Below, one piece after another: positions 25,701 to 33,405 of a stretch of DNA of 38,717 nt. The position numbers and the translations under genes are program-made. Below the pieces are notes generated by a model. The model was not told the origin of the DNA. It worked only from the letters and a program-made list of their open reading frames with translations, and did no database searches. The stretch is taken from the IMG/VR virus record IMGVR_UViG_3300030098_001785, positions 1-38,717 of that record; one strand, 5' to 3'. The first letter of the stretch is position 1. The number at the start of each line of letters is the position of its first letter. Origin of the DNA: a virus.

Positions 25701-26990
25701 GGGTTTGCTCAGATCCCTGAGATTGCTGCGATCGTTATGCGGACGGGGGTTCGAGCCTCCTTCCAGCAGTTGCCTTCCCTTAAAGAGATCGGGAACATCT
25801 TCACGATGGGCATCCGAGATATCGCTACAGGTCGGCAGGGACTTGGCCTTGAGGCCCTCAGAAAAATGAAAGATGATCTTTCCTCTGTCCTTGAGACGTG
25901 GACTGGTGTCGGCGGTGACTACGCGAGAGGCGATCACTTCATGCGACGCTTGGATGACATGGGATTTGATTCCGAGTACCTGTCCAAGGGAGCGATGCGA
26001 TATCTCGAATACGGCCGCCAAGTCTCCCTACTGAACCCCCTCGGAATTATGCCGATGGATACGTTCCTGAGGAGGTGGGCGGTTCGCTCTTCCTTCCAGC
26101 ACTTCGTAAACCAAGCATACGAGGTCGGGGCAGACGGCGTTGTCACTCTTAATAAAGGCTACTGGAAGAACTCCGAGACTCACTTCAAGCAACTTGGGAT
26201 GAGTGCGGAGGATATTGCGAGGCTCTCTAAAGCGATTAAAGACCCCGGCGTGATCACTACTCGTCCGGGCATGTTCGGTAAATACACCGTTAAAGATATG
26301 GATCTGACGAAAGTTAAAGATAAGGAGATCTTTGATAAATTCGCGATCGCGTTGCGTCGTCACTCGGACGGTATGGTTCAACGCCAATCCTTTGGCGAGA
26401 CCCCGATGTGGATGAGCACGCCCCTCGGTAAACTCCTCGGACAATATCGAGTCTTTATGATGGCTTCTAAATCGAAGCAGTTGGCGGCTGGCATCGCAAG
26501 AGGAGACGCCCACGAGGCCGCGAACGTCGTAGGTGCTATCGGACTTGGATCTCTCGCTTACTACATGCAGACTTATTACAGGTCGGCATCGATGGAGTCT
26601 GGGGATCGACAGGCTTACTTAGAGAAACGACTGTCTTCTGACTACATTCTTAGGGCGGGAATTATGAAGAGTTCATACTCGACCATCTTCCCGATGTTGA
26701 TTGACTCGGCTTCGTACACACTTGGAGGAGAGCCTATATTTGATCCATCTATGAGAACTACTGGACTGGGCATTGACCCGCTTCGGGGATCAGTCCCATA
26801 CAGTATTCTTTACAATAGACTCCTCCCAGCGGGTCGCGAACTAACTGGAGCCGCCTTTAGGGGCGACGAGTTATCGAAACAAGATTTCAGGAATGCACAG
26901 GGACTCCTATGGTTCGCAAAGATGCCGGGAGTGGATCAGATGATAAACAGGCTGTTTATCAATCAACTTAACGTACCAGAGAAGGACTAA
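22704..26990 (+). CDS. Internal virion protein D (T7 gp16-like) with SAP-like repeats
   Basis: This 1428-aa DNA-ejection protein is the largest gene. Hydrophobic stretches lie at about 133-174 (ALGFTTGLGLTVLAAGG, AGAVGGPAGAAAGAG) and 212-235, suited to membrane passage. The N-terminus shows no transglycosylase motif like that of T7 gp16. Residues about 289-437 hold three imperfect repeats (ELFAEARRLGVQTHRV, ALFAMAKEKGVETTRV, ALVRMAKKIGARSTG), each followed by a basic segment and DDIRKDI, DVRDDL or TIRASI. This is the layout of SAP-type DNA-binding helices. The C-terminal part (GKLLGQYRVFMMASKSKQ) resembles gp16 ends. GAGGAG precedes the ATG. Confidence 0.9.
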   Translation: MTNNVFDITSPEYVEPTPSTLFHTVETPRDRSMRELSLEYAFRPNMDIGFGGKIYNAFANETVIGEVLRELSAPNYRDTGYVVTKEDIEKYAGDIDPAAAARAAASSNSFGEFLYETDEIRLTEKRRKELYSGGALGFTTGLGLTVLAAGGEAVALSILAGAVGGPAGAAAGAGNAINRMTRIKGMLKGMGLAAAIDVPLETTRYALDKTLRPTDLMIALGASAGITGAIGAYKPHLFLPELQKASDVATKRAAASALREAGDEEAAEAIEKTISMSVRVVDPEDGLEDLIDLKGAELFAEARRLGVQTHRVNDKGRKVFRTQDDIRKDILVARAPESEVPIVSEKKALFAMAKEKGVETTRVTESGRKVPRKAQDVRDDLIKIARKEKKTATPEQVRKQALRDTEGLGRKALVRMAKKIGARSTGSAETIRASIVATRVNIAKTGKKTSLDVPKKLPKGLKKTVSHKGGKIQLKGSFEKLLWKLGTTKDKGSDVASEIRRILKERGFEDPDAIAKDFVKKARAAKKTEGKVFVADAEKMDLPGARLELEDGTVVTGFTRQTEMETKVDSDILGEDADRVITLNGKPIAEGPAEYVDEVAYMETQDPGFMTITGHNQGTRETIARIIETFPADVAGLKWLYNIFAPVTVRFLRSKSSDVRKFAQEFLENPRSATSNVTTRARIAYENHYGTLRQSINAARKEAHEAGSKLTDLEILRAVRSGEEFDGPLGTAVNAVRKYHRDVKAYGAKRGLALDSIPDDGRYVTRSYNHSAFTKIINDLGENGREEVEEVFTQAILKHSDAEEMGVTEAKARAAAKRIVDWGSNPRQVLDVKETRTRLDVIRKELIDDGIPEEEVDSFMELIVPKLDTEPHLSVAKRRIALDENFSVTVNGKTLHIDEFFNNNLLELTGRYGQRVIGGAEIRVGLQNAYGNPDMTRADLLSRLTRSEGVDAGEAKFVERAVDHAYKGLAGMPLYGNREGMKWIMGAQAFGQATIGMTLGFAQIPEIAAIVMRTGVRASFQQLPSLKEIGNIFTMGIRDIATGRQGLGLEALRKMKDDLSSVLETWTGVGGDYARGDHFMRRLDDMGFDSEYLSKGAMRYLEYGRQVSLLNPLGIMPMDTFLRRWAVRSSFQHFVNQAYEVGADGVVTLNKGYWKNSETHFKQLGMSAEDIARLSKAIKDPGVITTRPGMFGKYTVKDMDLTKVKDKEIFDKFAIALRRHSDGMVQRQSFGETPMWMSTPLGKLLGQYRVFMMASKSKQLAAGIARGDAHEAANVVGAIGLGSLAYYMQTYYRSASMESGDRQAYLEKRLSSDYILRAGIMKSSYSTIFPMLIDSASYTLGGEPIFDPSMRTTGLGIDPLRGSVPYSILYNRLLPAGRELTGAAFRGDELSKQDFRNAQGLLWFAKMPGVDQMINRLFINQLNVPEKD

Positions 26991-26993
26991 AAA

Positions 26994-28922
26994 ATGTCAT
27001 ACAGTTTCATTGACTACGGCCTCGGGGATGGGGTAGACCTCACATCCGATCAACAAGCCGGTAATTTCAACAACATCACGTTGGGATACCTCAACACGTC
27101 AGATATCTACATCATTCGTACGACATCTCAAGGCGTGAAGACGACTCTCAATTCAAACCAATACACGATTACGGTTGAGGGGTCGGTCACGAACGTCAAG
27201 ATCCACACGCCCACAAACGGACTCGATAATCCGATTACGATTGATGAGACAGACCTTATCCGTATTGGCCGCACCACTGACGTGACTGATCTGACTCGGA
27301 CGTTTACGGATGGCTCGGTCCTTAAGGCTGACGACCTAAACGCTGGAAATTATCAACTTCTGTATGCCCTTCAAGAAGACATAGATGTGGGCTTGGGCGC
27401 TCTCCCGATTGATACCGATGGTAAATACAACGCAGGCGGCCGTGTAATTAAGAACCTTGGTGAGGGCTCTAACGCGAGCGACAATGTGACTAGGTCTTAC
27501 GTGGACGACCTGACTCTTTACGGAGCCGCGGTAGCCACACCTCAGTCTTGGACCTTTGCGACGAATTCGTCAGATGTAGACGGGGATGACCGAAAGTTCA
27601 CTCTAGAAGAACCGGCTTCAACGCACACCACCGAGGAACTTTACATTGTCGAACTTGACGGAGTCATTCAGGTTCCCAGTACGTACACGGTGACGGAATT
27701 TGATGGAACATACACCCTGACTTTAACGGGGGCAGCCACAGTACCGAATGGATTGGCTCTGTCCGTAAGGAACATTGGGGTTGGACGTCATCATATCCAC
27801 CAGCCTTTTAAGGCCGAGACCGGATCTGACGACTCCGTAAAGATCCAAAGGGTTGGAGGTCAGACCGGAAACTTACTCCACGCATACGATGAGCATGCCC
27901 CAGCGAACACCCTCGCTAAGATTGATGCGGATGGTGACGCGACCTTTACCGACGTGAACGCGACTGGAAACGCTTCAGTGTCTGGGAATGCTTCAGTGGG
28001 TGGAACAGCAGGCATCACCGGCGACTTTGCAATCAACACCAATAAGGTCACTGTGGAGGCTTCCACCGGCAACACGGAGATTGCTGGAACTCTGAACATT
28101 GCAGGGGCGACCACGATGGCTGGAGGGCTCTCCGGCAACTTGAATCTACTTGACGGCGTTCTACAGTTGGCCGGTGGTCCGATTAAAACGATCCGCCAGA
28201 TTACCACGACACAGTTCGACGACACCGCGGATGATTCAGGAGCCACCATGCACTATTCCGACTCTCTGGCGGACGCCCAACGTGTTTATGGGATGTATAC
28301 GGAAATTACCCCACAACTTTCAAGTTCTACAATCATTCTGCTTGCCACACCTAGAGTCGTCCTCGCGGCTGATGAAGATCTCGACGGCAGCGGGAAGGGC
28401 GTGGATGACATTCATGCTCAATTCCGACTCTGTCTAAACAACACAGCGAGGGCTGGTGAAGCGGTCGATGTCGGCATGCTCGGCGGGTCACTCTACCAAG
28501 TGAGGCATTCTCAAACAAATAAGGTGGTCGGAGACTCATTCACCTTTACTGAAGGGTCTCATCTGAGTGGAACAGGAGATACTGCAACATCCGTAAACGC
28601 GACCAAGAAAGTCACGGATTCTGAATACGACTTGCAGCACTCTTTTGCGTACGGTGTTGCGGTAGCGCCGACAGATGTTGGCGGTTCGGGCAGCAACTTC
28701 GATGCAGAGTACTCAAGAATCATCGAGGGCCACTTCCACGAACTTGACGGGCCGGAGGGTGTCTTGAGGTGGTATGGCCGCCTAACAATGTTGTACGTTT
28801 ATAACAACTCAGACTCATCGACCAAACGATTCGACGTCGTGAGTCAGGTTAGAGAAAATAGTCAGGTAACGCCCCACTTGACTGATGGTTATTCTCAATT
28901 TATTGCGATTGAGATTGGGTGA
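26994..28922 (+). CDS. Tail fibre protein (T7 gp17-like N-terminus)
   Basis: This 642-aa protein has residues 1-140 that match the T7 gp17 tail-attachment domain (ITLGYLNTSDIYII, DLTRTFTDGSVLKADDLN, YALQE). A repetitive region follows (about 315-385; ATGNASVSGNASVGGTA, GNTEIAGTLNIAG), likely a beta-helix shaft. A variable C-terminal domain then contains several His and Gly-rich loops and probably binds the host receptor. It starts 4 nt after gp16. Host range cannot be read from the sequence. Confidence 0.92.
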   Translation: MSYSFIDYGLGDGVDLTSDQQAGNFNNITLGYLNTSDIYIIRTTSQGVKTTLNSNQYTITVEGSVTNVKIHTPTNGLDNPITIDETDLIRIGRTTDVTDLTRTFTDGSVLKADDLNAGNYQLLYALQEDIDVGLGALPIDTDGKYNAGGRVIKNLGEGSNASDNVTRSYVDDLTLYGAAVATPQSWTFATNSSDVDGDDRKFTLEEPASTHTTEELYIVELDGVIQVPSTYTVTEFDGTYTLTLTGAATVPNGLALSVRNIGVGRHHIHQPFKAETGSDDSVKIQRVGGQTGNLLHAYDEHAPANTLAKIDADGDATFTDVNATGNASVSGNASVGGTAGITGDFAINTNKVTVEASTGNTEIAGTLNIAGATTMAGGLSGNLNLLDGVLQLAGGPIKTIRQITTTQFDDTADDSGATMHYSDSLADAQRVYGMYTEITPQLSSSTIILLATPRVVLAADEDLDGSGKGVDDIHAQFRLCLNNTARAGEAVDVGMLGGSLYQVRHSQTNKVVGDSFTFTEGSHLSGTGDTATSVNATKKVTDSEYDLQHSFAYGVAVAPTDVGGSGSNFDAEYSRIIEGHFHELDGPEGVLRWYGRLTMLYVYNNSDSSTKRFDVVSQVRENSQVTPHLTDGYSQFIAIEIG

Positions 28923-28952
28923 CACAAATCTCCACACATAAGGATTAGACTC

Positions 28953-29591
28953 ATGCCAACCAAAGTTGGTTCAGATATGACTACGGGTCTTGTATCAGGC
29001 AGTAAAGCCTCTACAACCCCCTCGACTACGTCATCGGGCGATGCAAATAAAATCGTGGCTCTAAACGCCTCAGGACAGGTCCCAGACCACTACGTCAAGA
29101 TGGACATCAAAGCCCACCAATGGAGATACACCGGAGACTTTGCGGTCGGCACAGGTGAGGTCGTTGTAGACACTGGGGACGGATGGGAGGAAGTCGACAC
29201 GGCTCCTCAGGACGTCAACGGGACGTCTATGACTGTGAATGAGGGAGTCTTTTCGTTTCCTGAGACAGGCTTGTGGCTAGTTACACTGAACGCTCTGTTT
29301 GCCCGCAACTCCGGCGATGTGACTCTGGTGGTCGCGGATCTGTTTGCGACAACGGGCAGTGGAGGCACTACTGAAGTCCGAGTGGGCCAAGGATGTGGCA
29401 GCGTCCACACCGACAACCTACAATCTACAGTCGTCGTAAGTTCACTTGTAAATGTTGATAACGTCTCTAACGTCAAAGTAAAAACTAAAGTCAGTGCCTC
29501 ATCGTCGGGCGCAGACTTTAAAGGCAACTCGACATTTAACCGTTCTTACTTTACATTTCTTAGAGTCAGTCCACTTATTGCCGGTGATTGA
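28953..29591 (+). CDS. C1q/TNF-like jelly-roll virion protein, likely fibre accessory
   Basis: This 212-aa protein has a low-complexity Ser/Thr-rich N-terminus with ALNASGQVPDHYV, a typical fibre linker. A domain from about residue 85 has the C1q-like pattern (NEGVFSFPETGLWLVTLNALF, then a C-terminal SYFTFLRVSPLI). Such domains trimerise at fibre or head-decoration tips. Its place directly after the tail fibre favours a second fibre or receptor-binding role. Confidence 0.75.
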   Translation: MPTKVGSDMTTGLVSGSKASTTPSTTSSGDANKIVALNASGQVPDHYVKMDIKAHQWRYTGDFAVGTGEVVVDTGDGWEEVDTAPQDVNGTSMTVNEGVFSFPETGLWLVTLNALFARNSGDVTLVVADLFATTGSGGTTEVRVGQGCGSVHTDNLQSTVVVSSLVNVDNVSNVKVKTKVSASSSGADFKGNSTFNRSYFTFLRVSPLIAGD

Positions 29592-29610
29592 TTAGAACGG
29601 GGGCTCTTTA

Positions 29611-29823
29611 ATGGATAATGAAATATTGATCGCGTTAGGCCGCCTTGAAGGAAAGGTGGACGCCCTCATCGCTCGCCAAGCAATCCATGATGAGGAACTT
29701 GATCGCCACGATAAGAGGCTTCGAGATCTTGAACAGTCAAAAGCGTGGGTTCTTGGGGCGGCCGCAGTCATCGGGGCTGCCGCTGCGTTAATTATGAATA
29801 TGATTGGAGGCGACAGTGGCTGA
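29611..29823 (+). CDS. Holin-accessory-like protein (coiled coil plus C-terminal membrane segment)
   Basis: This 70-aa protein has an N-terminal charged coiled coil (about 8-43; LGRLEGKVDALIARQAIHDE) and a C-terminal hydrophobic segment (about 46-64; VLGAAAVIGAAAALIMNMI). This matches the XhlA-type layout. T7 gp17.5 holin is in the same place between tail fibre and small terminase, so a lysis role is likely. A second holin-like gene is at 13751. The small terminase starts within its last codons. Confidence 0.75.
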   Translation: MDNEILIALGRLEGKVDALIARQAIHDEELDRHDKRLRDLEQSKAWVLGAAAVIGAAAALIMNMIGGDSG

Positions 29824-30028
29824 CAAAGATAAGGTACTCAGCGATCTTCACGAAGCGGTCGCAGCAGAACTCCTTAGGCGGGTCCTGTCAGGGGAGGCTA
29901 ATGCGGCCGACCTCAACGTCGCTCGTGGATTCCTGAAAGACAACGGCATTGACGCCAATGCGGATCAAAGTGAGCCGCTCTCAAATCTCGCCAAATCTCT
30001 ACCATTTAACATTGAGGATGTAGCATGA
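29816..30028 (+). CDS. Small terminase subunit (T7 gp18-like)
   Basis: This 70-aa protein is read from GTG 29816, which has GGAGG 5 nt upstream and sits inside the previous gene's end. The sequence DLHEAVAAELLRRVLSGEA and ADLNVARGFLKDNGID is characteristic of small terminases in T7-like marine phages. It is shorter than T7 gp18 (89 aa). It would recognise concatemer DNA and hand it to the large subunit encoded after one intervening ORF. Confidence 0.85.
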   Translation: MADKDKVLSDLHEAVAAELLRRVLSGEANAADLNVARGFLKDNGIDANADQSEPLSNLAKSLPFNIEDVA

Positions 30029-30303
30029 AAGAACGTAAGAAAGCATCACTTGAAATTACGCCGAGGTGCGCTAAAGGTTACTCCCCGAAAAAACTAAACG
30101 GCCGGTGGGCTTGTGTTCGGGATGAAGAAACGGGTCCGCTTACCGAGGCTAATTGGTTCCACGCCGATAACACCGACGACGACGATGCTGACGGCAGTGG
30201 GGACAATGGAAGCAATAACGGCGGAGGAAGTTGGGACACTAACACGGCTGGTGGTTCTAACACTTCTCAGAATCAGACAAAGAGAGTAATCTCAAAAGAG
30301 TGA
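30025..30303 (+). CDS. Hypothetical protein between terminase genes, 92 aa
   Basis: Not recognised. The basic N-terminal half has ITPRCAKGYSPKKLNGRWACV, two cysteines framing a short conserved-looking segment. The C-terminal half is low-complexity Asp/Asn/Gly/Ser. It overlaps the small terminase by 4 nt (ATGA). Confidence 0.65.
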   Translation: MKERKKASLEITPRCAKGYSPKKLNGRWACVRDEETGPLTEANWFHADNTDDDDADGSGDNGSNNGGGSWDTNTAGGSNTSQNQTKRVISKE

Positions 30304-30324
30304 GAAAGAAGTGAATAGAACTAA

Positions 30325-32001
30325 ATGGTAGACACGACCATATTTGATCAGATCAAGGACTTCAGGAACTTCCTCTACCTAGCGTGGGATCACCTGAACC
30401 TCCCCGATCCTACGCCTGTCCAGTACGACATCGCGGAGTACATCCAGAATGGCCCCAAGAGACGGGTCGTTCAGGCGTTCCGGGGAGTCGGTAAGTCTTG
30501 GGTGACCTCCGCGTACGTCTGTCACCAACTCCTGTTGGACCCGACAAAGAACATTCTCGTCGTATCTGCTTCCAAACAACGAGCAGACGACTTTAGTACG
30601 TTCACGCTGCGTCTAATCACGGAAATGTCGATTCTGAAGCACCTAAAACCGACGGAATCTCAGAGAAATTCCAAAGTCGCCTTTGATGTCGGTCCAGCAC
30701 CGGCCTCCCATGCTCCCTCGGTCGTATCGAAAGGTATTACCAGTCAAATCACGGGAGCGAGAGCGGATCTGATCATCGCTGATGACGTCGAATCGCTTAG
30801 TAACAGCCAGACCCAGATGATGAGGGACAAACTCAGCGAGGCAATCAAGGAGTTCGACGCAGTCCTGAAGCCTGATGGCAACATTCTGTTCCTTGGAACC
30901 CCCCAGACAGAGTCCTCCATCTACTCCACCCTACAGGAGAGGGGCTTTAAGACGAGAATCTGGCCTGCTAGGTATCCCAAAGAGACTCAAATCAAACGAT
31001 ATGGGGACACTCTAGCACCCTTCATCCTGAAGAACATGGAAGAGGACGAAGAGAGCATCGGGCAGCCAACAGATCCCAAGAGGTTCGACTCTGAGGACCT
31101 AATGGAGCGAGAGGCTTCCTACGGCAGGACCGGATTTGCCCTCCAATTCATGCTGGATCCTAGCCTCAGTGACGGCGACAGGTATCCATTGAAACTCAGT
31201 GACCTCGTAGTGATGTCCCTGAACCCCCGTGAGGGGCCGGAGAAGCCCATCTGGGCCGCTTCCGCAGAGAATATGATCGCGGACCTACCGAATGTCGGAA
31301 TGCCGGGAGATCGCTTCTACGGGCCTGTGACGCTAGGTGACGGTTCTTGGGCCTCCTACACAGGTTCAGTGATGGCTGTGGACCCTTCGGGACGAGGTGC
31401 GGACGAAACAAGTTTCGCCGTCATCAAGATGCTGAATGGATTCTTATTTGTGACAGATGCGGGAGGTCTTCCCGGGGGGTATTCCGAGGACACGTTGAAA
31501 CGGCTGGCGATGATCGCGAAGGAGCAGGAAGTCAACCTGATCAGGATCGAGTCCAACTTCGGGGATGGGATGTTCACGCAACTCCTGAAGCCGGTGCTGT
31601 CCAAGATCTACAGGGTGACGTGTGAAGAGGTCAAACACAGCGTCCAGAAGGAGCGTCGGATCTGCGACACGCTGGAACCAGTGATGAACAGCCACAGACT
31701 CGTGATCGACCGGAAGGTCATCGAGAATGACTTCGACAGCACGAGACACCTCCCCCCGGAGAAGGCTCTCAGATACCAGTTGATGTACCAGATGAGCCGA
31801 GTCACGAGGCAAAAAGGAGCCTTGGCACACGACGACAGGCTGGACGTTCTAGCGATGGCGGTGTCCTACTGGACCGAGCAGATGTCCCAAGACGCAGATG
31901 ACCAGATTCAGGCCCGTAAGGACCGATTACTACAGCGAGACTTGGAGAAATTCATGGATGCGGCGGTGGGCCGTAAACCCCGTGGCAACACGTGGATATG
32001 A
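30325..32001 (+). CDS. Large terminase subunit (T7 gp19-like)
   Basis: This 558-aa packaging motor has an N-terminal ATPase with Walker A FRGVGKSW (Lys57), Walker B LIIADDVE (Asp153-Asp154) and coupling motif LFLGTPQT. The C-terminal nuclease has AVDPSGRGADETSFAV (Asp353), GDGMFT and AHDDRLDVLAMAV. It translocates DNA into procapsids and cuts concatemers. As in T7 it is the last large gene, so the physical genome ends are likely in the 32.0-33.3 kb region. The ribosome site is weak. Confidence 0.97.
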   Translation: MVDTTIFDQIKDFRNFLYLAWDHLNLPDPTPVQYDIAEYIQNGPKRRVVQAFRGVGKSWVTSAYVCHQLLLDPTKNILVVSASKQRADDFSTFTLRLITEMSILKHLKPTESQRNSKVAFDVGPAPASHAPSVVSKGITSQITGARADLIIADDVESLSNSQTQMMRDKLSEAIKEFDAVLKPDGNILFLGTPQTESSIYSTLQERGFKTRIWPARYPKETQIKRYGDTLAPFILKNMEEDEESIGQPTDPKRFDSEDLMEREASYGRTGFALQFMLDPSLSDGDRYPLKLSDLVVMSLNPREGPEKPIWAASAENMIADLPNVGMPGDRFYGPVTLGDGSWASYTGSVMAVDPSGRGADETSFAVIKMLNGFLFVTDAGGLPGGYSEDTLKRLAMIAKEQEVNLIRIESNFGDGMFTQLLKPVLSKIYRVTCEEVKHSVQKERRICDTLEPVMNSHRLVIDRKVIENDFDSTRHLPPEKALRYQLMYQMSRVTRQKGALAHDDRLDVLAMAVSYWTEQMSQDADDQIQARKDRLLQRDLEKFMDAAVGRKPRGNTWI

Positions 32002-32086
32002 CGAGTCTCCCGAATAGGGTGACTGTATGGATACAGAACGTATCTGGGGCCGACAGGACTCAAGTGAAATATGCTTGATCCAGAGT

Positions 32087-32119
32087 CCTCCCTTTCCTCC
32101 TTATGGGGGGTAAGGGGGG
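32087..32119 (+). other. G/C-tract hairpin after terminase
   Basis: CCTCCC (32087-32092) can pair with GGGGGG (32114-32119), and CCTCC (32096-32100) with GGGGGG (32105-32110), giving a stacked hairpin with an internal T/A pair or mismatch. No T-run follows, so efficient termination is doubtful. Two imperfect repeats of a GGAnnnnAAGTGAA type flank it (about 32056 and 32126). Confidence 0.45.
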
Positions 32120-32145
32120 CCTCTAGGATCTAAGTGAAGCATAGA

Positions 32146-32178
32146 TATAGGATTACTATAGGTTTACTATAGGTACAC
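32146..32178 (+). repeat. Three tandem 11-bp repeats, TATAGGNTTAC
   Basis: TATAGGATTAC, TATAGGTTTAC and TATAGGTACAC follow each other without spacing (period 11, about one helical turn), between the terminase and a small Cys-rich gene. ACTATAGG resembles the initiation part of the T7 promoter (CACTATAGGG). It may therefore mark phage RNA-polymerase starts or a protein-binding array. Confidence 0.7.
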
Positions 32179-32212
32179 CTCCCCCCCACAGAACCACTGA
32201 GAAGGACTAGCC

Positions 32213-32374
32213 ATGGAATTTAAGTTGTGTGAAGAGTGTCTGAAGAAGTATGCGGAGCATGTCGCTCAGATGCATCCCCCCGTCGTCCAAATGGGGGAAA
32301 TCTCAGACTGCTGTGGCGATCCCGATGACTGTGTGTATGCGGAGAATGGGGAGTGTCAGGAAGTAGAGGACTGA
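32213..32374 (+). CDS. Small Cys-rich acidic protein, 53 aa
   Basis: MEFKLCEECLKKYAEHV begins the protein. Six cysteines in all (C-x2-C near the start, then CCGDPDDC and a final C) suggest a small zinc-binding fold. AGAAGGA precedes the ATG. It ends one base before the HNH-like gene. The function is unknown. Confidence 0.6.
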   Translation: MEFKLCEECLKKYAEHVAQMHPPVVQMGEISDCCGDPDDCVYAENGECQEVED

Positions 32375-32375
32375 C

Positions 32376-32600
32376 ATGACCGCTAGAGACTACAAGAAAG
32401 AATATCGAGACTACCACGGTAAACCGGGGCCTAGAAAAAGACGGGCTGCGGTCAACCGTGCGAGACGTAAGGTCGGCCTGAAGCCGGGAGACCCCCGAGA
32501 GGTTGACCATAAGACTTCCCTCAGAAATGGGGGTACTAACACGAGAAAGAACTTGAGAATCGTCTCAAGAAATACTAATAGAACCAAAGGAAAGGATTGA
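32376..32600 (+). CDS. HNH-like small nuclease
   Basis: This 74-aa, very basic protein has a C-terminal half (EVDHKTSLRNGGTNTRKNL, then VSRNTNRTKGK) that follows the HNH layout: Asp-His, GG-x-N, NL and a terminal NR-KG. Only the core of the beta-beta-alpha-metal fold is present. Near terminase genes such HNH proteins can assist packaging in some phages. Here it may instead be a mobile remnant. Confidence 0.75.
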   Translation: MTARDYKKEYRDYHGKPGPRKRRAAVNRARRKVGLKPGDPREVDHKTSLRNGGTNTRKNLRIVSRNTNRTKGKD

Positions 32601-32603
32601 GAT

Positions 32604-32774
32604 ATGCCAGCAGCACGAAGAGGTGGAGGATCCGCTCCCGGTGGGGCGACAGAAAGTAAATCGGCTTTTTCAGAGCGTGGGTCACGCCGTAAGAGGAAAT
32701 CCGGCAGGCGACGTCGCAAGTCACTGGCGATTACAAAGAAGAACGCTCTTGAAGAACTGAAGCGCAGTTATTGA
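32604..32774 (+). CDS. Small Arg/Lys-rich protein, 56 aa
   Basis: About a third of the residues are Arg or Lys (RGSRRKRKSGRRRRKS in the middle), with a Gly/Ala-rich start and a helical end (ALEELKRSY). It is likely nucleic-acid binding and possibly packaged with DNA. GGATTGAGAT precedes the ATG. The family is not recognised. Confidence 0.6.
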   Translation: MPAARRGGGSAPGGATESKSAFSERGSRRKRKSGRRRRKSLAITKKNALEELKRSY

Positions 32775-32792
32775 TATTTAAGGAGGGCTACT

Positions 32793-33059
32793 ATGGATTT
32801 CTCCAAGTCGCCAGTGTTAATCACTTGGAATGACATCACGTCCTGTGATGCCGCTTGGATGAGCCTTGAAGAAGCCATGGAATACAAGCCCTCCCCTATT
32901 CAAACTTTGGGGTGGATCATTGAAGACAACGAGGATTACATCGTCGTCATCGGGTCCGTCTCTACAGAGGAAAATGACAAGGTCTGTGGGAGTGTCTGCG
33001 CGATCCCACAGGCCGTGGTTGTCTCGGTTGAACTATTGGACAACCAGAATGTTTGCTGA
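32793..33059 (+). CDS. Hypothetical protein, 88 aa (phage Xis/DUF-like small protein)
   Basis: The layout is a strand (SPVLITWNDITS), a WMSLEEAMEYKPSP segment, then IQTLGWIIEDNEDYIVVIGS. I have seen this W-x-D...P...G-W-x-x-E-D-x-x-Y-I-V pattern in many small phage proteins of unknown role. AAGGAGG precedes the ATG. It is the last gene before the early promoter region. Confidence 0.7.
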   Translation: MDFSKSPVLITWNDITSCDAAWMSLEEAMEYKPSPIQTLGWIIEDNEDYIVVIGSVSTEENDKVCGSVCAIPQAVVVSVELLDNQNVC

Positions 33060-33118
33060 AAAAATCTGACAGCCTAACACAAGGGGGACAGCGTCGCGAT
33101 TCCCCCCGTGCCCCCCCG

Positions 33119-33136
33119 TTGACAATGGGATGTCAA
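33119..33136 (+). promoter_or_regulatory. Inverted repeat TTGACA-N6-TGTCAA, possible operator
   Basis: TTGACAATGGGATGTCAA has perfect 6-bp arms. The left arm is also a consensus -35 hexamer, but no -10 at proper spacing follows. A protein-binding site is plausible. A TGCTAGGGT extended -10-like element lies about 50 nt downstream (33187-33195). Confidence 0.4.
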
Positions 33137-33236
33137 TAGGCCGTCCGGTCACGGCTCCGGGCACGTCCCGCGGTCCGCTGCTGCCGTGCTAGGGTGGCCG
33201 GGGGATACCGGATCCCTCCAAGGGGCCTACGTCGCG

Positions 33237-33255
33237 ATTCGGGGATTCCCCGATT
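33237..33255 (+). repeat. Dispersed palindrome copy 5 (upstream of early terminator)
   Basis: ATTCGGGGATTCCCCGATT is intergenic in a 346-nt gap (33060-33405), 13 nt before the intrinsic terminator. A GATTC overlaps its left side. Confidence 0.92.
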
Positions 33256-33265
33256 GAATGGTCAA

Positions 33266-33292
33266 CGCACCCCTGTCGATCGGGGTGTTTTT
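33266..33292 (+). terminator. Intrinsic terminator separating late and early modules
   Basis: CACCCC (33268-33273) pairs with GGGGTG (33282-33287) around an 8-nt loop, followed directly by TTTTT. It would stop late transcripts just before the early promoter at 33307. Confidence 0.85.
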
Positions 33293-33306
33293 GTGCATGG
33301 AGGGGC

Positions 33307-33334
33307 TTGACAATGCCGACATATCTGGTAGCCT
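33307..33334 (+). promoter_or_regulatory. Sigma70-type early promoter
   Basis: TTGACA (33307-33312), a 16-bp spacer and TAGCCT (33329-33334) with an extended TG (TGGTAGCCT). It lies between the terminator and the first early gene at 33406. Confidence 0.6.
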
Positions 33335-33405
33335 TATGGTGACGGTAGAGGAGCCGCCCGGCTCCGCCGATCACCAGAAGCCAACGAAGTCTAGGAGACT
33401 CAACA

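Noticed and set aside
33119-33147. TTGACA as a -35 of a promoter
   Set aside because: No -10 at 15-19 bp; kept only as an inverted repeat.
33060-33405. A gene in the 346-nt gap after ORF 32793
   Set aside because: No open frame with a ribosome site; the gap is accounted for by an inverted repeat, palindrome, terminator and promoter.
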